Origin: Yoonia sp.
Lineage (GTDB): Bacteria > Pseudomonadota > Alphaproteobacteria > Rhodobacterales > Rhodobacteraceae
Length of the DNA stretch: 64,000 bases
Assembly (NCBI RefSeq): GCF_014859355.1
Contig: NZ_JACUUJ010000003.1
Location: forward strand, 1-64,000
Reading direction: 5' to 3'
Shown: positions 9,241 to 17,119 of the stretch, piece by piece
Layout: each line of letters begins with the position of its first letter
Position numbering within the stretch: the first letter of the stretch is position 1
Notes under the pieces: model-generated
The model's database searches: none
What the model saw: the letters and a program-made list of their open reading frames with translations, nothing else
What the model was told of the DNA's origin: nothing
Made by a program: the position numbers and the translations under genes

Positions 9241-10740
9241 TTAGGGCCAGTTGCCCCTCTGCATTAGCGCCAGATTGCTGTGGTAATTGGTCAACCCTGC
9301 GGCGATCAGCGCAACGCCGGGGCCAATCCGTTCTGGCGGCAGCGATGAATAGGCAAGGCGAAAATATTCGGTTGGCGGCGTTGGCCCTGAAAAGAACGGC
9401 ACCCCGGGTTCGATCAGCACGCCGTCCTTGCGCAACTGGCCGGCCAGCACGGTTGTGTCGATCCCGTCAGGGGCGCGCAACCAAACCGATGACCCGCCAT
9501 ATGTCCCTTGTCCAGCAAGGGTTAGCCGGTGTTTGGCCAAAGCTGCCAGCATGATCTGGCGCCGTTCGTGATAGGCCTTACTTGTCCGGCGGACCAGCGC
9601 ATCATAATGGCCCATCGACAGGTAATAACTTGCCGTTCGCTGGATATGCCCGGGCGGGTGCCGCAGCACCGTGGCGCGCAGCGCGCGGGCTTCGCGGATG
9701 AAGGGTGCAGGGCCGACAAGATACCCCAGCCGCAGCCCCGGAAACAATGATTTGGAAAATGATCCCACATAGACGACCCGCCCGTTCCGATCCAGAGACT
9801 TGAGCGATGGTGTGGGCGACTTCAGGAAAGACATCTCGAATTCGTAATCATCTTCGACGATGACAAAATCCTTTTCCTGGGCTTTGGCCAGCAGGGCCTT
9901 GCGGCGGCTCATGGGCATCGTCGTCGTTGTGGGGCATTGATGGCTGGGTGTGCAAAAAACCACATCAGTATCATCGGGCAACTGGTCGGGCGGCAGGCCG
10001 TCGGCATCTACGGCAACAGCAGTGAAATGGCAGCGCGATTGCGTCAGGATGGTGCGCAGGGCGGGATAGCAGGGGTCTTCGATCGTCGCGTGGCGGCGGC
10101 TGTTCAGCAGGACTTGCGCAGACAGCCAAAGCGCATTTTGCGCACCCATGGTGACAAGGATTTCATCTGCGCTGGCCAAAATACCCCTGCGCGGCAGGGC
10201 TTGGCGGGCGATGAAATCAACCAGCATCGGGTCATCCCCGTCGAAATAATCCGACGTCAGCGCGGTAAAATCCCGCATACCCAAGGCTTGCAAGGCGCAA
10301 AGCCGCCAATTGGCACTGTCAAACAATGTTTTGTCGGCCTGCCCATAGATAAAAGGATAGCGATAGCTTGCCCAGTCGGCGGGTTTGTCAAGACTGAGGC
10401 CGGGGGTGAAACGCTGTGCGATGGCGCGGGTCCAGTCCACCGTGCCATGGTCAGACCGTCTTGCCGGAAAGGCAGGGGGTTCGGGCGCGTTTTCGGATAC
10501 GAAATACCCTGACCGCCCCCGCGCCGTCAGGTAATCATCGGCCACCAGTTCGGTATAGGCCAGCGTTACGGTGATCCGGCTGACGCTAAGGTGCTGCGCC
10601 ATCTTCCGCGAGGATGGCAGCCGTTCACCGGGCCGGAACCGACCCGCCAGAATGCCTTGCGCCACCATTTGCTGGATACGCGATTGCAGCGTGCCTTCGC
10701 CTGCGGGATCAAGAAAGAAGGTTTCGACAGAAATTGACAT
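9241..10740 (-). CDS. tauR: MocR-family (GntR-HTH + aminotransferase-like) taurine regulator
   Basis: N-terminal GntR wHTH (LAGRFRPGERLPSSRKMAQHLSVSRITVTLAYTELVADDYL) fused to PLP fold (VEDDYEFE, YVGSFSKSLFPGLRLGY). Confidence 0.88.
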   Translation of the reverse strand: MSISVETFFLDPAGEGTLQSRIQQMVAQGILAGRFRPGERLPSSRKMAQHLSVSRITVTLAYTELVADDYLTARGRSGYFVSENAPEPPAFPARRSDHGTVDWTRAIAQRFTPGLSLDKPADWASYRYPFIYGQADKTLFDSANWRLCALQALGMRDFTALTSDYFDGDDPMLVDFIARQALPRRGILASADEILVTMGAQNALWLSAQVLLNSRRHATIEDPCYPALRTILTQSRCHFTAVAVDADGLPPDQLPDDTDVVFCTPSHQCPTTTTMPMSRRKALLAKAQEKDFVIVEDDYEFEMSFLKSPTPSLKSLDRNGRVVYVGSFSKSLFPGLRLGYLVGPAPFIREARALRATVLRHPPGHIQRTASYYLSMGHYDALVRRTSKAYHERRQIMLAALAKHRLTLAGQGTYGGSSVWLRAPDGIDTTVLAGQLRKDGVLIEPGVPFFSGPTPPTEYFRLAYSSLPPERIGPGVALIAAGLTNYHSNLALMQRGNWP

Positions 10741-10825
10741 AACTGGCCTGATATTTGGGCTGCACTGGCCTTATAAGAGCAGCTTTACACCCCGCGTTGC
10801 AAGCGGCTGATTGACCGGCCAGTGC

Positions 10826-11797
10826 CTAAAGCCAGCCGCGATACTTGAAAAACAGATAGGGCAGGATGGCCGACAGCAGCATGATGCCCAGTGCAAAGGG
10901 ATACCCCAAAGGCCACTGCAATTCCGGCATATGCGCAAAGTTCATTCCATAGATGGATGCAATCAGCGTCGGTGGCAAAAATACGACCGCCGCAACCGAG
11001 AAGATCTTGATGATCGCGTTCTGTTCTATGTTGATCATGCCCAGCGTGGCATCCAGCAAAAAGGTGATCTTTTGCGATAGAAACCCAGCATGATCCTCTA
11101 GCGAACGGACGTCGCGCGACAGGGTCTTGATCCGTTCGGGCGTATCCTTGGCGCGTTTCCTTTGCTGTGTCACCTGCGTCAGAAACCCCGCCAGACGCTC
11201 CATCGTGACAAGGCTGTCACGGATATTCGAGGTCAGATCACCCTTGCGGCCTATCGCCTCGATCGTGTTCTGAAGGTCGGCGCTTTTCGCGGATTTGCCG
11301 CTGTTCTTGCGAAAGATACTGCGGGAAATGGCATCTATGTCGCGTCCGGCCCGTTCGAGGATGTCGGCAAGGCGGTCTACCACGGCTTCCAGCAAGGCAA
11401 TCAGCACGCCTTCGGCGGTTTCGCAGCCCATCGCAATTTTTTGCGCGCGGATCGGAAAGGTGCGAAATGCGCGCGGTTCGTGGTAGCGCACGGTGATCAG
11501 ATGCGTCGGGGTCAGCACGAATGTGACGGGATACATTTCGAAATCGTCACCGTCGGCATTGGCTGGCAAGATCGCCGTCATATAGGCCGACCCGTCTTCG
11601 GTAAAAAGCCGCGAAGAGATTTCGATCTCTTCCATCTCTTCCTTGGTGGGGATGTTGACGGCCAGTGTCCGTTCCAGTTCCGCTTCTTCTGCGGGGGTCG
11701 GGGTCATCAGGTCAACCCAGACGGCCTGCGCCACGGCGCCAGTGCCATCCTCAAACGGTTGCAATCGTCCGGCATTGGCCGCAAATGATCTTATCAT
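10826..11797 (-). CDS. corA: CorA-type magnesium/divalent cation transporter
   Basis: C-terminal IYGMNFAHMPELQWPLGYPFAL GMN signature followed by terminal TM. Confidence 0.9.
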   Translation of the reverse strand: MIRSFAANAGRLQPFEDGTGAVAQAVWVDLMTPTPAEEAELERTLAVNIPTKEEMEEIEISSRLFTEDGSAYMTAILPANADGDDFEMYPVTFVLTPTHLITVRYHEPRAFRTFPIRAQKIAMGCETAEGVLIALLEAVVDRLADILERAGRDIDAISRSIFRKNSGKSAKSADLQNTIEAIGRKGDLTSNIRDSLVTMERLAGFLTQVTQQRKRAKDTPERIKTLSRDVRSLEDHAGFLSQKITFLLDATLGMINIEQNAIIKIFSVAAVVFLPPTLIASIYGMNFAHMPELQWPLGYPFALGIMLLSAILPYLFFKYRGWL

Positions 11798-11931
11798 GAT
11801 CGTTCTTTCGGGTTTTGCGGTGTGCGCAGGCGCATCGCATCTGGGTTTTGATTAACCCGGATTTGGCCGATGATCCAACAGGAACGATGTGCAGCTTGGC
11901 CGACCGGACCAAACAGCCCGGTCCTTGTCTT

Positions 11932-13314
11932 TTATCCCAAAACGCGGGTGATCGCCTGATCCACAGCATCGGTGATCTGGTTCAGATCATCCTTGGTTGC
12001 GATCAGGGGCGGCGCGAACAGCAGTGTGTTGTTATAGCCGGGCAGCGACCGGTTCGTTGCGCCGATGATCACACCCTGCGCCATGCAGTCCGCCACGATC
12101 GCGGCCACCTGTTTTTCCGGCACCGGTTCCTTTGTCTCGCGGTCAAGCACCAGTTCGGCGCCGGCGAACAGGCCCATGCCGCGCACGTCGCCTATCCAGC
12201 GGTGTTTGTCCATCAGGTCGTGCAGATTGTCCTTCAGATGCACACCCATGTTGGTGGAATTGGCCAGCAGGTTTTCCTCTTCCAGAATGCGCATGTTTTC
12301 GATGGCGGCCGCCGGCCCGGCGGTGCAGCCGCCAAAGGTGGAAATATCGCGGAAATAGCTCAGGTGATCGGAGTCGTCCTTGAACATTTCGAACACGGCA
12401 TTAGTGGTCACACAGCACGAAATCGCGGCATAGCCGGACGCCACGCCCTTGGCCATTGTCACGATGTCGGGCTGCACGCCGAATTGCTGATACCCAAACC
12501 ATGTGCCGGTGCGGCCAAGACCGCAAACAACCTCGTCTATATGCAGCAAAATCTCGTATTTGCGGCAAAGCTCTTGAACGCGGTCCCAATACCCTTTGGG
12601 CGGCACGATGATGCCACCACCGGCGGTGATCGGTTCCAGACACAGCGACCCGATGGTGTCGGGGCCTTCGCGCAGGATCACATCCTCGATCGCCTGTGCG
12701 GCCTTGGCGGCATATTCTTCGCCCACGGTGCCATCTTGCGAGCGGTATTCAAGGCAATGCGGCACCTGCACGAAACCGGGCGTAAAGGGGCCGTATTGCG
12801 CGGCGCGTTCTTCCTGACCGCTGGCGGACAAGGCAGAAATGGTGGTGCCATGATAATCGCGTTCGCGGAACAGGATCTTGCTTTTCTTGCCGCCATGATG
12901 CTTGTGGCTGATCTGGCGGACCATTTTAAAGCCCTTCTCGTTCGCCTCTGACCCCGAGTTGGCGTAATAGACCCGGTCAAGCCCCGGCATCTTGTCGGTC
13001 AGCATTTCGGAAAACTGCGCACCGGGGATCGTGCCCGCCATGCCGCCAAAGAAACACATCTTGGTCAGCTGGTCAGCGACGGCTTTGCTGATCCGTTCGC
13101 GGCCATAGCCGACGTTCACCGTCCAGACACCGCCGGACACGCCGTCGATATGTTCCTTGCCCTTGATGTCCCAGACCCGCAGGCCGCGCCCTTCGACGAT
13201 GATGCGCGGGTCAATGGTTTCATAAGGTTTGTGCTGCGACAGGTGATGCCACACATGGGCGCGGTCCGCCTCGACAACCTGATCGGGATCGTTGGTATAA
13301 GAATGCAGGTCCAT
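11932..13314 (-). CDS. tpa: taurine-pyruvate aminotransferase (class III PLP)
   Basis: HIDEVVCGLGRTGTWFGYQQFGVQPDIVTMAKG class III PLP-lysine region; divergent from tauABC. Confidence 0.9.
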   Translation of the reverse strand: MDLHSYTNDPDQVVEADRAHVWHHLSQHKPYETIDPRIIVEGRGLRVWDIKGKEHIDGVSGGVWTVNVGYGRERISKAVADQLTKMCFFGGMAGTIPGAQFSEMLTDKMPGLDRVYYANSGSEANEKGFKMVRQISHKHHGGKKSKILFRERDYHGTTISALSASGQEERAAQYGPFTPGFVQVPHCLEYRSQDGTVGEEYAAKAAQAIEDVILREGPDTIGSLCLEPITAGGGIIVPPKGYWDRVQELCRKYEILLHIDEVVCGLGRTGTWFGYQQFGVQPDIVTMAKGVASGYAAISCCVTTNAVFEMFKDDSDHLSYFRDISTFGGCTAGPAAAIENMRILEEENLLANSTNMGVHLKDNLHDLMDKHRWIGDVRGMGLFAGAELVLDRETKEPVPEKQVAAIVADCMAQGVIIGATNRSLPGYNNTLLFAPPLIATKDDLNQITDAVDQAITRVLG

Positions 13315-13410
13315 GTCCGCTACTCCATCGTGCCAAGGAAAAGTGTCAGGGCGAATCCAGTTCGCAACCTGCCAAGTTATTCAACACAGTGCCTACAGGA
13401 TATGCCCGTC

Positions 13411-13446
13411 GAATAGGGCCAGTGTTGTCGCATGAATAGTGCCAGT
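13411..13446. promoter_or_regulatory. direct repeat GAATAGGGCCAGT / GAATAGTGCCAGT (candidate TauR operator)
   Basis: 13411-13423 and 13434-13446, 12/13 identity, 23-nt period, in tpa-tauA divergent intergenic region. Confidence 0.55.
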
Positions 13447-13792
13447 TTTTGAGAAAGGGCAAGGAATCAACGCTACTTTAAGGCTACTAAAGCATTAATA
13501 AATATCAAAAAAATATAAATTTTTGTGCCGGGTGCCGCAAAATTCAGCGGTTGGCGCTATAACCGTTATCATTGACGCAACGGCGGTAATTCATTTCGCT
13601 TTGAATCAGCTGTTCTTGCGGTGGCGGGTGCCCTGCAAGAAAGCAACGGTGAAACGTTCACCACCTGTATCGCGTTGCACTTGATTGAGGTATCATCCTG
13701 CCGGAAATCATGGTCAGCTGAAAAAATCGAAGCGGTGCAAACACCGTTCGCAATTTCGCCCCGAAAAGGGGCATAAAACGGGAGTTAATTGA

Positions 13793-14800
13793 ATGCATAT
13801 GAAAAAAACACTGCTGAGCGCCGTTGCTGGCGTTGCGCTGATGACCGGCGCGACCCAGACCTTTGCCGGTGGGCATGGTGAAATCACGGTGGCTTATTTC
13901 CTCGAATGGCCGATGCCGTTCCAATATGCCAAGGAAAACGGCACCTATGACGAAGAACTGGGCGTCACCGTCAACTGGGTCAGCTTTGACACCGGCACCG
14001 CGATGTCGGCGGCGATGGCCTCGGGCGATGTGCAGATCGCGGTCAGCCAGGGTGTGCCGCCTTTCGTGATCGCGGCAAGCGCGGGACAGGATTTGCAGGT
14101 GCTTGATGTTGCCGTCAGCTATGCCGAAAATGACAACTGCGTTGTGGCCAGCATCCTTGAGGTCGACAAGGATTCAGCAGATGAACTGGCCGGCAAAAAG
14201 GCCGCTGTGCCGCTTGGCACCGCCGCGCACTATGGTTTCCTCAAGCAGATGGAACACTTTGGCGTCGACATTGCCAGCATAGAAGTCGTTGACATGGCGC
14301 CGCCCGAAGGGGCCGCAGCATTGGCGCAAGGGTCTGTTGATATGATGTGCGGTTTCGGGGGGTCTCTGCGCACGGCGATGGAATATGGCAACGTCCTGCT
14401 GACCGGCGCTGAAAAAACGGAACTGGGCATTCTGGTGTTCGACGTAACATCGGCACCGGCGTCTTTTGTGGCCGAAAACCCTGATCTGGTGGCCAAGTTT
14501 CTGGCTGTCACAGCCAAAGCGAACGCCGGTTGGAACGATGGTTCGATGGTCGAAGAAATGATCCCCGTGATCGCGCAGGACAGCGGCATGGACGAACAGG
14601 CCGTGCGTGACTTCATGGCTACCTTCACCTTCCCCAGCATCGAAGAACAGCTGAGCCAAGGCTGGCTGGGCGGCAATGCGGCGACATTCATGCAGGGTGT
14701 GGCACAGGTCTTTGTTGACTCGGGGTCGATCCCGAGCGTGCTTGGCAGCTATGAAGGTGCCGTGAACACGGGGCCGTTGCAAGCAGCCGCCGATATGTAA
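13793..14800 (+). CDS. tauA: taurine ABC transporter substrate-binding protein
   Basis: Signal peptide MKKTLLSAVAGVALMTGATQTFAG; periplasmic binding protein; followed by ABC ATPase and permease. Confidence 0.88.
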   Translation: MHMKKTLLSAVAGVALMTGATQTFAGGHGEITVAYFLEWPMPFQYAKENGTYDEELGVTVNWVSFDTGTAMSAAMASGDVQIAVSQGVPPFVIAASAGQDLQVLDVAVSYAENDNCVVASILEVDKDSADELAGKKAAVPLGTAAHYGFLKQMEHFGVDIASIEVVDMAPPEGAAALAQGSVDMMCGFGGSLRTAMEYGNVLLTGAEKTELGILVFDVTSAPASFVAENPDLVAKFLAVTAKANAGWNDGSMVEEMIPVIAQDSGMDEQAVRDFMATFTFPSIEEQLSQGWLGGNAATFMQGVAQVFVDSGSIPSVLGSYEGAVNTGPLQAAADM

Positions 14801-14810
14801 GCCCCATGAT

Positions 14811-14889
14811 GGGCTGGTGCGCGCGCGCACCGGCCCAATCATTTTCAGATCGGCGCGGCGTTGGCCTCGCCGCTGTGAAAATGATTGGG
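14811..14889 (+). repeat. tandem intercistronic hairpins between tauA and tauB
   Basis: GGTGCGCGCGCGCACC palindrome (14816-14831) and CCCAATCATTTTCA (14834-14847)/TGAAAATGATTGGG (14876-14889) 14-bp perfect inverted repeat with inner GCGGCG/CGCCGC stem. Confidence 0.75.
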
Positions 14890-14897
14890 GGCAGAAC

Positions 14898-15701
14898 ATG
14901 TCAGGACTTCAAATAGACAAACTCTCCATGCGGTTCGATTTGCCCAACGGGTCATCGGTGCAGGCCTTGCAGGATGTGTCGCTTGACCTGAAAGCGGGGG
15001 AATTGCTGTCTGTGCTGGGGCCGTCGGGCTGTGGCAAGACGACGTTGCTGAATATCGTGGCGGGGTTTCTGGCCCCCACCGCAGGGCGCATCGTTCTGAA
15101 CGGCAAACCCGTCTATGGCCCCGGCCCGGAACGCGGCATGGTATTCCAGCAAGGCGCGCTGTTCGAGTGGATGAGCGTGCGCGAGAATGTGGGCTTTGGC
15201 CCGTCGATGAAAGGCATGCCCAAGGCTGAAAAGGCCAGGATTGTCGATCATCTGCTGGATGTCGTCGGTTTGCAGGATTTCAAGGAAAAGGCGGTTTATG
15301 AATTGTCGGGCGGCATGCAGCAGCGCGTGGCACTGGCGCGTTGTCTGGCCAATGAACCCGATGTGATCCTGATGGATGAACCGCTGGGTGCGCTGGATGC
15401 GCTGACGCGCGAAAAGATGCAGGGACTGGTCCTGAAACTGTGGAAGGAAACCGGCAAGACGATCATCCTGATCACCCATTCCGTGGAAGAGGCGTTGTTG
15501 CTGGGCGAACGCCTGATCGTCATGGCCCCGCGCCCCGGTCGCATCCACAAGGAATATCGCCTGCCATTCGCAGAAATGGGCGTGGGGCAAGACCTGCGCG
15601 AGGTCAAGAAACACCCTGATTTTGGCACCACCCGCGAGGAGATATTAAGCATGATCTGGGACATGGAAGAGGAAATCATGGGCCGGACAGAGGACGCGTA
15701 A
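14898..15701 (+). CDS. tauB: taurine ABC transporter ATP-binding protein
   Basis: Walker A GPSGCGKTT, ABC signature LSGGMQQRVALARCLA, Walker B VILMDEPLGALD. Confidence 0.92.
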   Translation: MSGLQIDKLSMRFDLPNGSSVQALQDVSLDLKAGELLSVLGPSGCGKTTLLNIVAGFLAPTAGRIVLNGKPVYGPGPERGMVFQQGALFEWMSVRENVGFGPSMKGMPKAEKARIVDHLLDVVGLQDFKEKAVYELSGGMQQRVALARCLANEPDVILMDEPLGALDALTREKMQGLVLKLWKETGKTIILITHSVEEALLLGERLIVMAPRPGRIHKEYRLPFAEMGVGQDLREVKKHPDFGTTREEILSMIWDMEEEIMGRTEDA

Positions 15702-17035
15702 TGGGACTGCTGGGCGATCTTTGGGGCGAACTTTGGGCGGTATTGATGACGCTGGTGTCAGCGGCCCCCTATATCATTGGTTATGTGCTGCTGATCCTGC
15801 TGACGATGGTGATCTGGAGCGGGATCAAGCGGCTGCTCACGCCGAAACATGACTATAGTTCATTGAAAACCGTAACGTTCGGGGATGAAAGCGCGGTCAG
15901 TTCGAACACGGTGGCATCGGTCGTTTCGGTCGTGCTGATCTTTCTGCTTTGGGCGGCGTTTACCGGATCAAAACTGCTGCCCGGCTTCCTGCACGCACCG
16001 GGGCCATTTATTGGTGAAGGTTCTTTTACATATACAATCACCACGCCGGACGGGCAGTCAGATGACGCGACCGTCAGCGTTGTCGTGCATCCCACAGGCC
16101 AGCCGGCCGATGCGCCAGAGGTTGAACCGGGTCCGGGGATTGCCAAAAACGATTCCACCGCCATTGCGGTATACCGCAGCCAGCTTTTGCGGGTGGACCA
16201 AAATGATGAAATGGGCCGTGATGATGATACCTTCATCACCGCCATCAACAGCCAGCCCATCGCACCGGGCCAAAGTGTAGCGATTGAATTCGGGCGCGTC
16301 GCCATGTCTGACAAGGGCACGCTGAACATCATTCCCGACACAGGCATGCAGATGGAACCGATCTGGCTGCCCGCCCCCGAGGCCGTCTGGACCCGGCTGG
16401 GCGAAATCGCGACGACGGGGTATCGCAATTCGACGCTGGCCGAACATCTGGGCTATTCGCTGTTTCGGGTGATCGTTGGCTTTGCGCTGGGCGCGCTGGT
16501 GGGGATCCCGCTGGGCTATGCTATGGGCCTGTCGAACTGGTTTCGCGGCTGGTTCGACCCGATTGTCGAATTCATGCGCCCCGTGCCGCCGCTGGCGCTG
16601 ATCCCGCTGGTGATCATCTGGGCGGGGATCGGTGAAACCGGCAAGATCATTCTGTTGTTCCTTGCTGCGTTGTGGATCATGGCGATTGCCGCGCGGTCGG
16701 GCGTGTCGGGTGTGCGCATATCCAAGGTGCATGCGGCCTATAGCCTTGGGGCGTCGAAATGGCAGATCATGCGCCATGTGATCATGCCCAATTCCCTGCC
16801 CGAAATCTTCACCGGTGCGCGTGTCGCCATGGGTGTGTGCTGGGGCACCGTAGTGGCCGCCGAACTGGTCGCGGCGGAAAAAGGGGCCGGTATGATGATC
16901 ATGGTTGCGTCGAAATTCCAAAGCACGGACATCGTGCTGATGGGGATCATTCTGATCGGGATCATCGGCTTTTCCATCGACATGCTGATGCGCTGGGCAG
17001 AACGGATTCTTGTGCCTTGGAAAGGCAAGGGCTGA
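15701..17035 (+). CDS. tauC: taurine ABC transporter permease with N-terminal extension and extracytoplasmic insertion
   Basis: BPD_transp_1 region (LPAPEAVWTRL ... AARSGVSGVRISKVHAAYSLGASKWQIMRHVIMPNSLPEIFTGARVAMGVCWGTVVAAEL); extra about 220 aa N-terminal. Confidence 0.88.
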   Translation: MGLLGDLWGELWAVLMTLVSAAPYIIGYVLLILLTMVIWSGIKRLLTPKHDYSSLKTVTFGDESAVSSNTVASVVSVVLIFLLWAAFTGSKLLPGFLHAPGPFIGEGSFTYTITTPDGQSDDATVSVVVHPTGQPADAPEVEPGPGIAKNDSTAIAVYRSQLLRVDQNDEMGRDDDTFITAINSQPIAPGQSVAIEFGRVAMSDKGTLNIIPDTGMQMEPIWLPAPEAVWTRLGEIATTGYRNSTLAEHLGYSLFRVIVGFALGALVGIPLGYAMGLSNWFRGWFDPIVEFMRPVPPLALIPLVIIWAGIGETGKIILLFLAALWIMAIAARSGVSGVRISKVHAAYSLGASKWQIMRHVIMPNSLPEIFTGARVAMGVCWGTVVAAELVAAEKGAGMMIMVASKFQSTDIVLMGIILIGIIGFSIDMLMRWAERILVPWKGKG

Positions 17036-17060
17036 TTTGCGGAAAAACTGAAAACATAAC

Positions 17061-17091
17061 TTGACCTTCCCATGACTGGAACCCTTATGTG
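17061..17091 (+). promoter_or_regulatory. CueR/MerR-type copA promoter with 19-bp spacer
   Basis: TTGACC (17061-17066), spacer TTCCCATGACTGGAACCCT (19 bp), TATGTG (17086-17091); upstream of copA-cueR. Confidence 0.7.
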
Positions 17092-17119
17092 AGGTGCCAA
17101 AGCATGGGAAGGTTTTGTT

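Noticed and set aside
11902-11924. GACCGG...CCGGTC hairpin between corA and tpa considered as terminator
   Set aside because: U-rich side faces the strand with no gene upstream; weak 6-bp stem, so not annotated.
11815-12951. 378-aa plus-strand ORF
   Set aside because: Lies opposite tpa, which has unambiguous class III aminotransferase motifs; no domain sense in the mirror frame.
13480-13540. AT-rich tract with TTAA words in tpa-tauA intergenic region considered as CtrA site
   Set aside because: TTAA spacing is 13 nt, not the 7 nt required; more likely ordinary promoter AT-richness.
16058-16921. 287-aa minus-strand ORF
   Set aside because: Antisense to tauC; no recognisable features.
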